From Kalaharituber pfeilii (taxonomy: Eukaryota > Ascomycota > Pezizomycetes > Pezizales > Pezizaceae), in contig WHUZ01000008.1 in the NCBI GenBank assembly GCA_015179045.1, positions 1,557,501-1,621,500 of the forward strand: 64,000 bases of DNA, given 5' to 3'. Under the pieces are notes generated by a model. That model saw only the letters and a program-made list of their open reading frames with translations. It was not told the DNA's origin and searched no databases. A program made the translations under genes and the position numbers. Each line of letters begins with the position of its first letter. Position 1 is the stretch's first letter. Below, piece by piece: positions 46,201-57,352 of this stretch.

Positions 46201-48539
46201 TGCGTAGACTGACTTTCCTTCATAGTAATGAACCTGAACTTAAACTGCAAGCGTATAAGAAGGGTTACTTAGGCTGCGTTGTGAACATTGGTTGCGATGA
46301 CAGTTAATGACGCTGTTAACAGGGGTTGAGCCGCTCAAGGGACTATGATAGGAAACACAGAAGAAGAACACTGAAACACTGAGACACAGGGATCACAGAT
46401 CTGGTATTCGCGGAGGTTGTTCTAGTTACAAAAAATGGAGCAGAAGGGCCTCTCAAAAAGCAGAACACCAACTAATTACATGAGAACGTCATATGCAAAC
46501 AGGAATCAGTGTTTGTACCCATGCCGTTTGTAGTTTGCTCCATGCATACCATTTCATGTATTCCTCCGTTTACTCTATGCACCTATCCCCCTGCAACACA
46601 GCATAGAGGCGAGGTCACGGTATCCTCTTCCTGTTCCTCAAAGGAAACTAAAGCCATATGAATTATGTTTTAACTACTTCCAACTGTACCTGAAAGGCAA
46701 TTTAAGCCCGCAATTAGCTGCTTAAGTGGAATCTACGTGCGAACTAGTTTCCAGCGGTTGTGAAAGATAGCTGGGTAGGTATCACAAGGTTGGAACTAGT
46801 GGTCTTTAGAGGATAGTTGAGACTTGATTATGATGAACTGGAGATGCCCTATGGCATCAGCATAAAAACACCCAAAGCAGGCCGTTCGAGCTTGTGGGCC
46901 AGTACGGTTCGAGCAGCGGGCCAGGACAAATTTGGTTAGCTTGGCTCCCTAATTAAGTAACTTATTTGAAGGGAAGCGCTTTCGCTTGCCGATTTATGTA
47001 CTTGTATTGTATTGCCTTCACTTTGATTTAACTTACAAGGTACGAAAATGCTGAGTATTTGGGTGTATGTGCTTGGCATATACCCATGCATTGATATATG
47101 CACAGGGCCTCTAGTTCCAGACAAGCTACTATCCTTCATGCCCAGACTTTGGAGTTGGGAAAGTCGCCCGGGCGGACCCAATTCGTGTTCAAGCATGTTC
47201 TCGTGCCCACACTATTATTTTCGGCCTTCACGGCCCGTCTGGGTACGAGAACAGTTAGAGCAGTATGTGGACATTTTAACAGTAACCCGGCCTATAAAAA
47301 TTTGAGATACAAAGGCAAACGGCGCGTGGGAGCGGTGTGAAAAGCTTGGATCAGTTCACGCAATCTGCGGTGCTAGCATTACCAGCTTCAGAATAAACTC
47401 GCAGCGAAATTTGTCAACTGCAATAGCTGGACTGCATATGCCTTACAGGAAATAGCTGGTTACGAGACTAAAGCAGTAGAGAGAATGTGAACGCCCTAGG
47501 AAATCACGAACCATATAATAAAAAGAGTGTATGAAAAGAGGGCTCATCCCAATAACCTCGTGGTCCAGTAAGAAGGGGTGATTGAGTAGTACACTTTTCA
47601 TTTTATTTTTTGGTTCAGTATCCGTCTGCAGCACTGCGGGACTATGCCTTATGGCGAGATAATGCTAACGTGGGTGAAGAAACATCATACAGTACACCCC
47701 TCTCTCGATACACTCTTCTCAGTGCCTTCTCCACCGCTGCTATGAAATTTCGAACTCTGTCTTTTCCCCCTTTCTCGGTATCGCTCCTGTCCTCATCTCT
47801 GTCCACTACGGGGTTTGTGGCCCTCGAGCTCCACCACCTGTGACCACCACCACCACCACCACCTGCAATTATTCTGCTTCTTTGGCAGCCTTGAAGGCTC
47901 TACACCTATGCTGGGAGAACGTCATAAGAGAGAAAACAATTGACGCAGTTCAGGTCTAAGAGAGGGCCTAACATACACAGCGGAGGATCATAAATTTTAC
48001 TAGGATCATCTTCTGCACATTCCGAAGTTCTCATACCGCTCCCCTATAGAAATATATATCATTTAGTTTTTATTTTAATCTGTATATAGGCACTCTCTTA
48101 ATATAAGCAAATATCCATTCTAAACATCCCCTCATTTCCCTCCGAGTTCGGACTACAGGCTTATAATAGGGGTTGGCTGTACCAATATTATCTTGTGAGC
48201 AGAACTGAGAGTTGCCAGTAGGACTTGGCGCAGTGGCAGCAGAGTTTGTTTCTCTTTTTTTGCACGGAGGAAGTGGGGTACGACAGTAGATGGAACCTGA
48301 GTTCTTCATCTTTTTTCTTGGTTGCTAACATAACTGTGGACGGTGACTCACTAGACCTCTTTCTACATCCTGTTAGGTTGAAGCTTGTTCGGGGAATGAC
48401 CTCCTGCTAATCAAACAGATGACTGGAGGTTTTGGTCACTTAGAGATCTACGACGCACAGAACCTCTCTTCATGATATCTATTCATAAAGCTATTATCAA
48501 TCACCACTAAAAAGATAAGGATATACAAGTGGGTTAGAT
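43250..48539. other. Gene-free stretch of 5.3 kb
   Basis: No gene is recognised. Minus-strand open frames at 43415-43777 and 45931-46185 and plus-strand frames at 44800-45071 have no family resemblance. An inverted pair GTTCTCGTGCCCA / TGGGTACGAGAAC (47197-47209 and 47239-47251) and the word CTGGTTACGAGACTA at 47454 are the only structures I see, besides a CCACCA run near 47845. Confidence 0.5.
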
Positions 48540-48598
48540 CGCTGTAGCCCTCAGGGCGGTATGCGAGTGATGATATTAAAAAAAAAAAAAAAAAAAAA
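48540..48598 (+). mobile_element. Short retroposon type B, copy B4
   Basis: CGCTGTAGCCCTCAGGGCGG then TATGCGAGTGATGATATT, followed by about 21 A. The hairpin stem AGCCC/GGGCG is kept with loop TCA. No flanking duplication is visible; the tail runs into a G-rich tract. Confidence 0.7.
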
Positions 48599-48709
48599 GG
48601 GGGGTGGGGGGAGGGGTTGGACGGGAAGGCGGGAGCAGGCTGTTGGGATGGGCATAGGTCAAGATCATTCCATCTAGGAAGGAGAGCCACGGTTAATGAT
48701 GCAGAAGTA

Positions 48710-49043
48710 GTGAGCGGCACGAGCCGAGCCAGCTCGAGCTCGACTGATCTTGAGCTCGAGCTGGCAAACGAGCCAAGATCATGCTTGTGTTTTTCTTGAC
48801 AGTTCGCTAAAATGCTTAGCCAGTGCAAGGTTTCATAAACTGTAAATACCTACTATAGTAATAATTAGAGACTTGGAGCTCATTCTGACCTACCAACAAC
48901 TTCGAAATGCACAACTTAGCTGATAGTAGTGAGAAAGATGAAAATTTAGCTTAGTTTAGTTTAGTTTGTCAATATTATGTATATAATCAATCCAGGCTCG
49001 AGCTCACCCTCCAGCTCGGCTCGAGCTAGCTCGTGCCGCTCAC
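48710..49043 (-). repeat. MITE with GTGAGCGGCACGAGC ends, copy 1
   Basis: Perfect terminal inverted repeats GTGAGCGGCACGAGC are flanked by TA on both sides (48708-48709 and 49044-49045), 334 bp. The subterminal regions are packed with GAGCTCGAGCT/AGCTCGAGC words. The centre shares GATTGATTATATACATAATA, then TTGACAAACTAAACTAA and AAGTTGTTGGT, with the copy at 63812, in the opposite orientation. Confidence 0.85.
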
Positions 49044-49583
49044 TACGGCAGGCGACCAAATGTTCAGGGTAGAAACATAATTCCATTGCATGGTGCTGCA
49101 GATGTCGGAAACAGGAATACAGCTTGCTCCACTCTTCGATAGTCTGGTTGCAAATAATTACACTACGAACGAGTTGACAAACGGTAATGAAAAATGTGCA
49201 CTACGCTAGTTCTGGGGTGATTGCGATGTGCGACATCGATGATGCATGCTGTTAAGTAGGTCGGACAGCAGCAAAAACAAAAGCTGGAGGTACATTCATG
49301 TTCCACCACTTGCATTGAACAAGAGATCGACAGAAGTACGCAACTAGTCGAGTTGCCGCTGGTAATCAGTAAGTCTCTCAGGGTAACCGTTACTCCGCTG
49401 TAAAGACAATTCCATTCGCTCTTAGCGTTAAACACACGGTACGGCTACTTTTCGTTTTTCCTCATTTCAAATTTCCTTTCATTCATTCACTCTTTCTTTT
49501 CTCATTAAAAAATATTAAAGGGTGAGTGCTGTTATTGAATAGGTTAGGACCACTTATGGAATCAAGTACCACCATATATTAGT

Positions 49584-49674
49584 GCCCTGTCATGGCGAAC
49601 AGCGGCAAGCGGGGTTACGTGGGCAAAAGAAAAAAAAAAGGTCACGTGGAAAAAAAAAAAAAAAAAAAAAAAAA
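49584..49674 (+). mobile_element. Short retroposon type A, copy A5, with two A tracts
   Basis: GCCCTGTCATGGCGAACAGC then GGCAAGCGGGGTTACGTGGG, followed by CAAAAGA10, GGTCACGTGG and about 24 A. The repeated CACGTGG plus a second A tract suggests a tandem or twice-primed tail. No clear flanking duplication is seen. Confidence 0.65.
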
Positions 49675-50350
49675 GACTTCCTACTCCCGTGTGAGATACA
49701 CATATTTCGCCCACGATTCAGGGTCTTCCAGATATAATGATTTCTTATAACCGAGTTATGAGATTATTGAGCGGCAAGCGCAGTTGTTCCTCCAAATCCG
49801 TGGCAAGTGACTCATATTCCTTTCATTGACAGTCAGATCTTTTCTTTGCATTGTAGTTCTCGACAAATTCTAATAAGATAGAGTAACATATAATGCTTTG
49901 CTCTCGAAGATAAGCACCCTGGGTTTTGAATTGGTTATTGTGTGCGGAATATTGTTTACCTAACTGCCCTCGCTCACACTCATCTATAGCATATAATATA
50001 TTGATTTCCTCGTCATTATATGTATTTTTTCTGATTATTTTTGAAGTCCTCCATATGACAACTCCGTTGCGTTTTTTATATATCGAATCTTGATTGATTC
50101 TTCTTTCGACTTCTAAATGCCGCCCCAAATTTTCTCGGCCTTGCAAGACTACCAGTTTTATGCTACTACCATTCTGCCAGTATCATTGCACTGACCAGAC
50201 GCAATCGAAGCCTGAGAAAGCAACAACGGTGCATGCAAGTCTCATAACTAGTTACGAGACCAAAAGGTACAGACGTGCAATTTAAAGTAGCGCTAGCGAA
50301 CAAGTTCCTCATTCCTACACATTCTTTTCCCCAATGGTACTGTAATATCA

Positions 50351-50422
50351 CTCGCCATAGCCCATAGGGCGGCATGCGAGTAATGATATAAAAAAAAAAA
50401 AAAAAAATAAAAAAAAAAAAAA
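50351..50422 (+). mobile_element. Short retroposon type B, copy B3
   Basis: CTCGCCATAGCCCATAGGGC then GGCATGCGAGTAATGATAT, followed by A18, T, A14. The flanking duplication is TACTGTAATATCA / TACTTTAATATCA (50338-50350 and 50423-50435), 12 of 13 bases. Confidence 0.82.
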
Positions 50423-50515
50423 TACTTTAATATCAGCAGGTTTGCGTTCACGTTCATACATAAGGACAATATTGCAATTTGACCCTACTGCTCTCAGTTT
50501 TCATACATATTGCCC

Positions 50516-50574
50516 ACCCTGCCATGGCGAACAGCTGCAAGCGGGGTTACGTGAAATTAAAAAAAAAAAAAAAA
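50516..50574 (+). mobile_element. Short retroposon type A, copy A2
   Basis: ACCCTGCCATGGCGAACAGC then TGCAAGCGGGGTTACGTGAA and ATT, followed by about 16 A. A perfect 13-bp duplication ATACATATTGCCC flanks it (50503-50515 and 50575-50587). It lies only 93 bp downstream of B3. Confidence 0.88.
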
Positions 50575-50587
50575 ATACATATTGCCC

Positions 50588-52803
50588 TCCTGTCGGACAG
50601 CTCACTCATGCACATTCAAAGTTCTACAGCTGACAGGAGCTTGCAAAATTTATATAGGCAAGTACAAACCAGCATGATACACCATCGTCTGTAGTATATT
50701 GCTCTTCAAGCCATCGCTACTCTTATGACTTTCTTGCTATTAATATTTCCCCCCCATTGCCTGCTTCACTTCTCTAGGAAGCCTTATCAGATTCTCGCAT
50801 CACCGCTCGGACTTCGGGACCGCATATCCGACCATCTCTATTTCCCTTTTGCTTCCTCACAACAGTCACACTACCTATGGCGGTTATGTCGCCGGTTCCC
50901 ATGATCCTCATCCTCCTCCCATTCTGCCCTCGCTCCCGCCGCCTCGATCAACATTTCTTGGCCACTATAGTCAGAAGCAGCTATTACTTGATGGGAAAAG
51001 TGCCTAAGAAGTTCAATTCTTGGAAATTTAGAGTATGTTCAAGGCACAGGTGGGTAGGACAGTCGTATGGTGACCATAAAGTGGGAAATGGAGTCATATG
51101 GCAAGGTATGTGCATGCACTGGATGATGAGAAGATTTGCTAGCCTATCATGGAGAGGCTGTACTCTACGAGTTATTCAAGTTAGTATGCATTCTCCTACT
51201 GTTAAATGCTGCACATATGTATACCATCATAATCGTTGAACAGCACGCAGATTGATCAAACAGATTAACTCCTCACCAGCTACCAATTCTGCTTGTTCTA
51301 GCATAGACGGTACAAAATTTCATAATTTGAAGATTCGCTGATTCTTCTCCGGCTCCGGAATTAAATCAAAGCGTGGAAGTTAAAATGTAACACAAGAACT
51401 GGAACGAGAACGAGAGCCGCGCGGCAAAACCGAAAAAAAGCACCAATATGTAATCCAAAACTATGAGTGAGTATTGGATACAACTTGAATCTATGAGTTT
51501 TGGTGCTTGGGATTGGATTGAGGTGGATGCATTGATGTATATCATTAAATGACTACGACTATGTTGTGGTAATTCTCGATCACCCCCTGTTCTCGTGCGT
51601 AGACTCTATCGTCCCCTAGTCTCCATTTGTTCTCTTTATGACCTCCGCTTTTCCTCAAAATAGGCTGTAGTCCCCATCCATCAATCATCTTATGAGCTTC
51701 TCAGCGCAAGCCAAGCTTCATCCCGACACTAACTCTTCCCGGGACTTTCACTTTCCGAGCTCCTGAACCATCCAAATTGCATTACCCAAATTTTACCAAG
51801 TTACATCAAACACCCTCACTACACAAGTTTCACGGAACCCTAACTTTCCGCACAGCCGGGTGCGAGGTGCCATAACCCTAACATCACAACCATCAAGGAA
51901 CGCTGCAGTACCGTACGTACCGCACTCTACTCTACTCTACATGGATAATAGCCCTTGTAGTTGACCAAGCCTAGTCTGGTTTAGTCTCATTAAAGTCAAG
52001 TCAAATTGGAAGGGGAGAAGCCAAAGGCCAAGAAAGTTGCGAACGAAAATGAAATTGGGATGGGGGGTATGGCTTACCCTCAACATACTGGCATATCATA
52101 TATACAAGTACATACATTGCTTGAGTAGCTCGAGCAATTGAGCATAGTTACTTGTAACCTATTGTTGAAGACGTTTCGGGATTACCCTTGGAGGTAGTAG
52201 TGCCAGCTTGCATAATGCTTAACGATCAACATCTCACTGGGAACGAGGCTAACATTTACCACGTTAGTCATGGTTATGAAATAAAAGAAACATTCGAATT
52301 CCCAGCGCCGGCGCCCGGTGCCGTCACCGACGGGATCAAGGGTCAAAGGATTACTGGCTCTAAAAAAAAGAACATGTACGTAATCATAATGCTGCAACTG
52401 GCAAAAGCGAAAAAGAAAAAAATTTCAACGTTGTAAAATAATGATAAAGATCAAATTTATAAAGCGGATTTGGAGTATTCACAGGTCCCCACAAACCTAC
52501 TTTTGGAATGATGGATATACAATACTACAATGATAGATGCCACACTGCATTCCAATTGCCGGTACCAATTCAATCTACTACGTCTCCGTGCCTCCAGTTT
52601 CTACGAAACCTCCAAAATTCCAGCTGGCAACACAAGATTAACATAATGTCTTCTCACTAGATTATTATAGAAGTCCCTCAGTCCATGGCTGCTTTGCAGC
52701 TAGGATACCATCGATAGGCTGATATCTATATATTGGGGTGGTGCGCAGCAAGAATATGTGATACCATATGCAAGCAAGAGATTTAGGTACAGTACATTGC
52801 ATA
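50588..52803. other. Gene-free stretch
   Basis: I see no recognisable gene. The plus-strand open frame at 50877-51239 has no family resemblance. TTCTCGTGCGTAGACTC at 51592 resembles a word at 12329. Confidence 0.45.
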
Positions 52804-52897
52804 CTCGCTGATTCGGAAAGTATTGGAACGCTGCATAAGAAATATTTCAAAAGGCATATGCTTTATGCAGCATTCCAATACTTTCCGAATCAGTGAG
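52804..52897. mobile_element. 94-bp snap-back element, probably a minimal Tc1/mariner MITE
   Basis: The left arm CTCGCTGATTCGGAAAGTAT then TGGAACGCTGCATAA pairs with the right arm over 35 bp with two mismatches, around a 24-bp loop. TA lies on both sides (52802-52803 and 52898-52899). It is essentially two terminal repeats with nothing between. Confidence 0.8.
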
Positions 52898-52899
52898 TA

Positions 52900-54242
52900 T
52901 ATTGGAGAATCGTACCCTCGGATAAATCGGATGGATGGAGATACAGTACCTTGCAAGAGCGGCTGGGCACGAGCTTGGTCTTACAAGTTTGCTGCACTGG
53001 CTTTCAGTGTCACGTTTGATGGATCACAAGAGCCGCATGCACATGAATTCTCCGCATGAGCTACCAGTCAACATGCCAGCCCCTTTGATGGCCACGTCTG
53101 CTGGTGAACAACTACCGGTACTGTACGGCATCGTTTCCGTTCTTTGCGTGAATGTGCAGCTTTTTGTTTCATATTTGCAGAAAAACTTTGACCGTGCGTT
53201 AGCTCGGGGCTAAGCTCGCACTTTTGAGGCTTGGCGGGGCGTCGCCTGGACGCACCGCCTATGGTGAGTGAGAGGTTGCAAATGTGACGGGAAGTGAGCG
53301 GCGACCTGGTAAGGCACCTCACGTACCTCCTTTATCATACCTTCTCATCGTTGGCCATTGGCAAGATCTAGTAGAACACTAAGTTGTTAATAATGTAAAC
53401 TAGCTTTGTACGTATAAGTGCCCACATTCTCTGCTATAATTGCTGACTTACTATCAGATCAGCAGCTGGTAATTACCAGGAAGCTCCGGATCATCGGAGC
53501 CAGTACTCCTAAGCGAGAATCAGGGGGGTTAGTTACCTCCGGGATTATCGGAGTCAGAGTGCCGATGGACCCAGTTGCATTAGTCTGTTTTCTGCAGCTT
53601 TATTAGCACCAGCACCAGCACGTGATTTCTCCACACCTCATCTGGATCTACATGTATTTTTCGCAGTTCAGAGATCTGTAGTCCCGTGATTGCCCCAGGA
53701 ATGTGAATCCTTTAATGTACATCAAATGTATCTGTGCCAGGAACTGTATACATCCTTTAGAGCTCAAAGAACCTGATAAACACTAGTGTGGTATAGTAAG
53801 TTTCAAGAAATCGAGGCAGAATTCAATCATTAAATGACTGGTGGGGAATAATGTATTTCTTTTCCGTGGCATATTGCCGACTTTTCAACTCGAGCTGCTC
53901 AATGTGTCCTGTGCCCTGTGTAGATGCTTGCAAGGAAAGTGCTCTGCTGCCAGGCTCAAGTTCCCAGTGCAGACCATGGTACCAGTCTTACTGTATCAGG
54001 ATTAAGTATCCAAATACTAGAAGACACCTTATGCAGCGTCTCAACACGACCATGAGCAATTATAAAACCGCACTGAGCTTGGGCGTTCTCATGTAAAAAT
54101 TGACATTCTTATTTACGGTGAACACAGGTGTTCTAGAGTTATGTGTACTTCTATCTATCGTGGAGGGGCTTGCCTGGGCATGGGGACAATCAAGTAGCTC
54201 AGCAATTGCTTGCCTAGGGATCACGAGACGATGCTTACGGCA
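52900..54242. other. Gene-free stretch
   Basis: I see no supported gene. AGCACCAGCACCAGCACG near 53607 is a short local repeat. Confidence 0.4.
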
Positions 54243-54395
54243 CTATCTGGGACCTACAACCTTTATGAAGTACTTGCTTATTCCAGCTAGAAGCAGTAGT
54301 AACAACTCCTTACACTTACCCTTCCTAGTCTCGATACTCTTCTGTGACGTAGTGCATGAGAATGTCTTTGTGAGGCCGTCCGCTAACATATTCAC
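54243..54395 (-). pseudogene. Possible Copia-type RNase H terminal remnant
   Basis: The minus strand reads VNMLADGLTKTFSCTTSQKS and runs to a stop after FIKVVGPR. N-M-x-A-D-G-L-T-K is the motif at the end of the RNase H domain of Ty1/Copia polyproteins. Nothing upstream (54400-54780) keeps a recognisable reverse transcriptase or RNase H, so this rests on one motif. Confidence 0.35.
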
Positions 54396-54419
54396 TTACC
54401 ACTCACACTCCTAATCAGT

Positions 54420-55440
54420 CTATCCCATTTGCAGGACAATTTTCAGTTGACGTGGCAGGTTTTATTATATTTTGTAAGACGTTCCTATCGACTCCCTCTC
54501 TGTGTAACGGCATCCAGCCCTGGTCAAACACGAGATAGGCACTCCATCTACGACGCAGGTGATATGAGCCTGCAGTGCTGCGCGGGATTGTGCGTACGAC
54601 ACCAAGAAAAGTAGTCTGGCACATACGGAAGTTTTGGGATCATTCTCTTTTTTGGATCCTTGCAGACGCTAATGAACATAGTTATTGTCTGGTATTAGAG
54701 GACTCTTTACTTCTGTCGTTCAGGATATCATCGCCGAATTGGATAAACTTACATTAGTGGATGCTTGATTCTTAATGCTCAAGTTTCAAGCGAATGAGCA
54801 TAGGTTCAAACCTTTGTAGCCATTTGTGACACCTGTTTGGGCATCAGTTGCTAATATGATAAGCGCGGGCAGGATTTTGGCTTTTGATTGAGCACGAAGC
54901 CTTGGAGTTCCAGGAAATAAATCGACGATTATATTTGCAGGTTGACAATGAAAAAGGCAGCTACCTATATTTGTTTCATGACGTTGATAGTATAGAGGAT
55001 TAGCTCTCATTCAACTGATGCAATGCTACATGCAAGAAGAAATGTACGATATGAAAATTTCTTCTGAGTAGTTCTATAAGTTCTTGCAGCCATTCCGACT
55101 TAATCTAAGGCCGTGACCCCGGATTCACTCAACCGCAACTGATTTTTCCTCCAACAGCAGCTTTGCTGTGGGTAAGGCCTCATGATCTAAGCAGTGGATT
55201 AAATTTCTTACTGCGCCAGGGACAACATACCTCGGCTGCTTAGTACGTTGCCGTCCTACCCGCAAAGCACCTACCTCGAGACAAAAATTTGATGGCGAGA
55301 CATATGATGAAGTCCGCCACGGGGCCTCGGATGAAAAGCGGATCGAGTTGCGCTGTATAATCATATAAACCATAACGTTCCCATATGCCTCAAATTACAA
55401 TCAAAAAGCAGCTGCAGGTATCACCCACCTGGCGATGGTT
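54420..55440. other. Gene-free stretch
   Basis: I see no gene or repeat here that I can support. Confidence 0.4.
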
Positions 55441-55452
55441 TGTTCCTCTTGA

Positions 55453-55505
55453 GGCCCTGCCATGGCGGACAGCTGCAAGCGGGGTTACGTGAAATAAAAA
55501 AAAAA
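55453..55505 (+). mobile_element. Short retroposon type A, copy A3
   Basis: GGCCCTGCCATGGCGGACAG then CTGCAAGCGGGGTTACGTGA and AAT, followed by about 10 A. A perfect 11-bp duplication GTTCCTCTTGA flanks it (55442-55452 and 55506-55516). At 53 bp in total it is the shortest copy. Confidence 0.87.
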
Positions 55506-55613
55506 GTTCCTCTTGAAAGCTATAGTATCTGCTGAAATCAAGTAGCCCGTTGACAGAATTTATACTAGACAATTGCTTGTCCTGCAGCTCATAGGACTAT
55601 AGCACTTGAAGAC

Positions 55614-56083
55614 TGTTACGGTTGTAGTGAATAGCGGGTGTAACTTAGGACAACGCTTGGCGCTTGGCCTTTGAGAGGGAAGCTCTTGCTGGCCCTTCTT
55701 TTGCAACCAGACTAGCCCTTCTTATAGTCAACCCTGCGTACCTTCTAATTGCTATCAAGTATCTATGCTAGCTTAACAGATCCTCAATAGCTTCGGCAGT
55801 CACATAACTCCATCCATAGCTATCTCCATAGCTCCGGCGCAACATAACTCTCCCTTGTAACTCCGGCCTTGACTGTTTCTCCGAGGTGTGGCTGTTTCTC
55901 CGACAATTCCGGTCCGTGCTTGAGCCACTGTCTCAACGCTCTGACCATGCCGGTATTTCTCGTGATACACACCCGTGCTTTCATTGCCAGACTGTAGCTA
56001 TCGGTTGATCAGGCCGAATTGTCACTAGCAGCTTTACAGGTCAATATGGGTGGATATCCCCTTCGCGCGGGTAGACCCTGACA
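55614..56083. mobile_element. Solo LTR, 470 bp
   Basis: It begins TGTTACGGTTGTAG and ends CCCTGACA (TG..CA ends), with the 5-bp duplication AAGAC on both sides (55609-55613 and 56084-56088). GTGTAACTTAGGACAACG near the left and GATCAGGC.GAAT.GTCACTA near the right are shared with the solo LTR at 62881, in the same order. The internal region of the retrotransposon was lost, as expected from LTR-LTR recombination. Confidence 0.85.
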
Positions 56084-56088
56084 AAGAC

Positions 56089-57256
56089 CCTGCTAGGAAG
56101 TAGGGAGAGAACGTCTTCGGTGGTGCCATCAATCGCTAGCTTGAACTAGGAATTTCTGGCTATGGGTCTGCTAAAGTGGCTTGATTAAGTATCTCCTATA
56201 ATATGCGATGTATCCACCCTGGGAGTGAGGGGCCCGACTTGCTTTCATTTGCATATGGGTCACCTGCGCATTGCTATTAATTAGCAGACCCTTGTTATGG
56301 CCCCACGGTCAGCTGAAGACATTGGAGAAGTCAGAAACAGTGACGCGATAAATATTTATCCATACCGATTAGGTGTTCCTGCGACTGTTTTGAAAGTCAC
56401 TTGAAAGCCTATGGAATTCGAATTGTGAATCACTCTTGACTGTCATCCCGTGACAGGTTTCAGGTGGTCCGAGGCAGGTGCTTGCTTCATATTACGAGTC
56501 TAGGAGGTTATGAGGGCTTTTATTATTAGGTCAAATCCAATAGGACAGCCTGCGCTGCGCTACCATAGTCCCGTGGAGCAGTGGGATCAGTGGCACGGGT
56601 TTTCTCTTATGAATTATTTCATCATGCGCCGATGATCGTGGACGGGGGGGCATGAGAGTGTGCTCATTTCACACCCATCTACTTTACCGCTTGCATGCCC
56701 ACCCTTGTCGAGGGCAGACTTACCCTCACAGTGTCTGTGCGCACGAAATACCGGACGATTCCTACCTCATTGAATTTCGAAATATCGTTAACTCCGTTCC
56801 CAACAGGCGGAGCAGTTACTAGTGGCGAAGAACTCACAGACAGCACAGTTTGTCAGCTCATGCATGCAGCCATCTCAGCTGATGAGAGGGCCAGTGTCAT
56901 GCAACTTGAGAGCAGACATCCTCAGAGCAGGTATTGAGGACGAAGCAGCATAAAGCGGAAGGCGCCTGGTGTTTCGAGCGATCCTTTGCGGGTGCGCGCA
57001 CGCAGGCTTGCCCGAAACACGCGTTGCTGTGCGTGGGCGTGCGCCTGGTTGGGCGGCATGCGGCGGCGATCAGGCGCAGCTTGCCAGACTTCCGCTTTGC
57101 TCCATCCAGGCGCCAAGCCCGCAATGCCCCTTGGCGGATCGGAATCTCGCCGTCCCGCATCGGTGAGAGCGGCGAATGCTCCGTCTTTCTCCGCTGCCGC
57201 CTCTGCGCTCCAGCTGCGCCAGCTGCGCCAGCCCCGCCGCAGCACAGCCGTCGCAC
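56089..57256. other. Upstream region of the transcription factor gene
   Basis: No supported gene. From about 56950 the base composition becomes strongly GC-rich on both strands, producing several overlapping open frames that I take as artefacts of the 5' leader. Confidence 0.45.
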
Positions 57257-57263
57257 TATATAG
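57257..57263 (+). promoter_or_regulatory. Possible TATA box of the Zn2Cys6 gene
   Basis: TATATAG lies 90 bp upstream of the ATG at 57353. It lies downstream of the first in-frame ATG (57176), which favours 57353 as the start. Confidence 0.35.
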
Positions 57264-57352
57264 CACCATATCCTCCGCATCCTCCGATTCTCCGCCAACT
57301 CTGCCAGCCCCCAGCCCCCAGCCCTATCCTCCCCGACGAGTGTGAGCAAATC

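Noticed and set aside
47197..47251. Inverted pair GTTCTCGTGCCCA / TGGGTACGAGAAC as a mobile element
   Set aside because: Short arms with one mismatch, no target duplication and no second copy; it may be chance or an old remnant.
57176..57352. Longer N-terminus of the transcription factor from 57176
   Set aside because: The extension is Pro/Ala/Cys low complexity, and a TATA-like site lies between it and the ATG at 57353.
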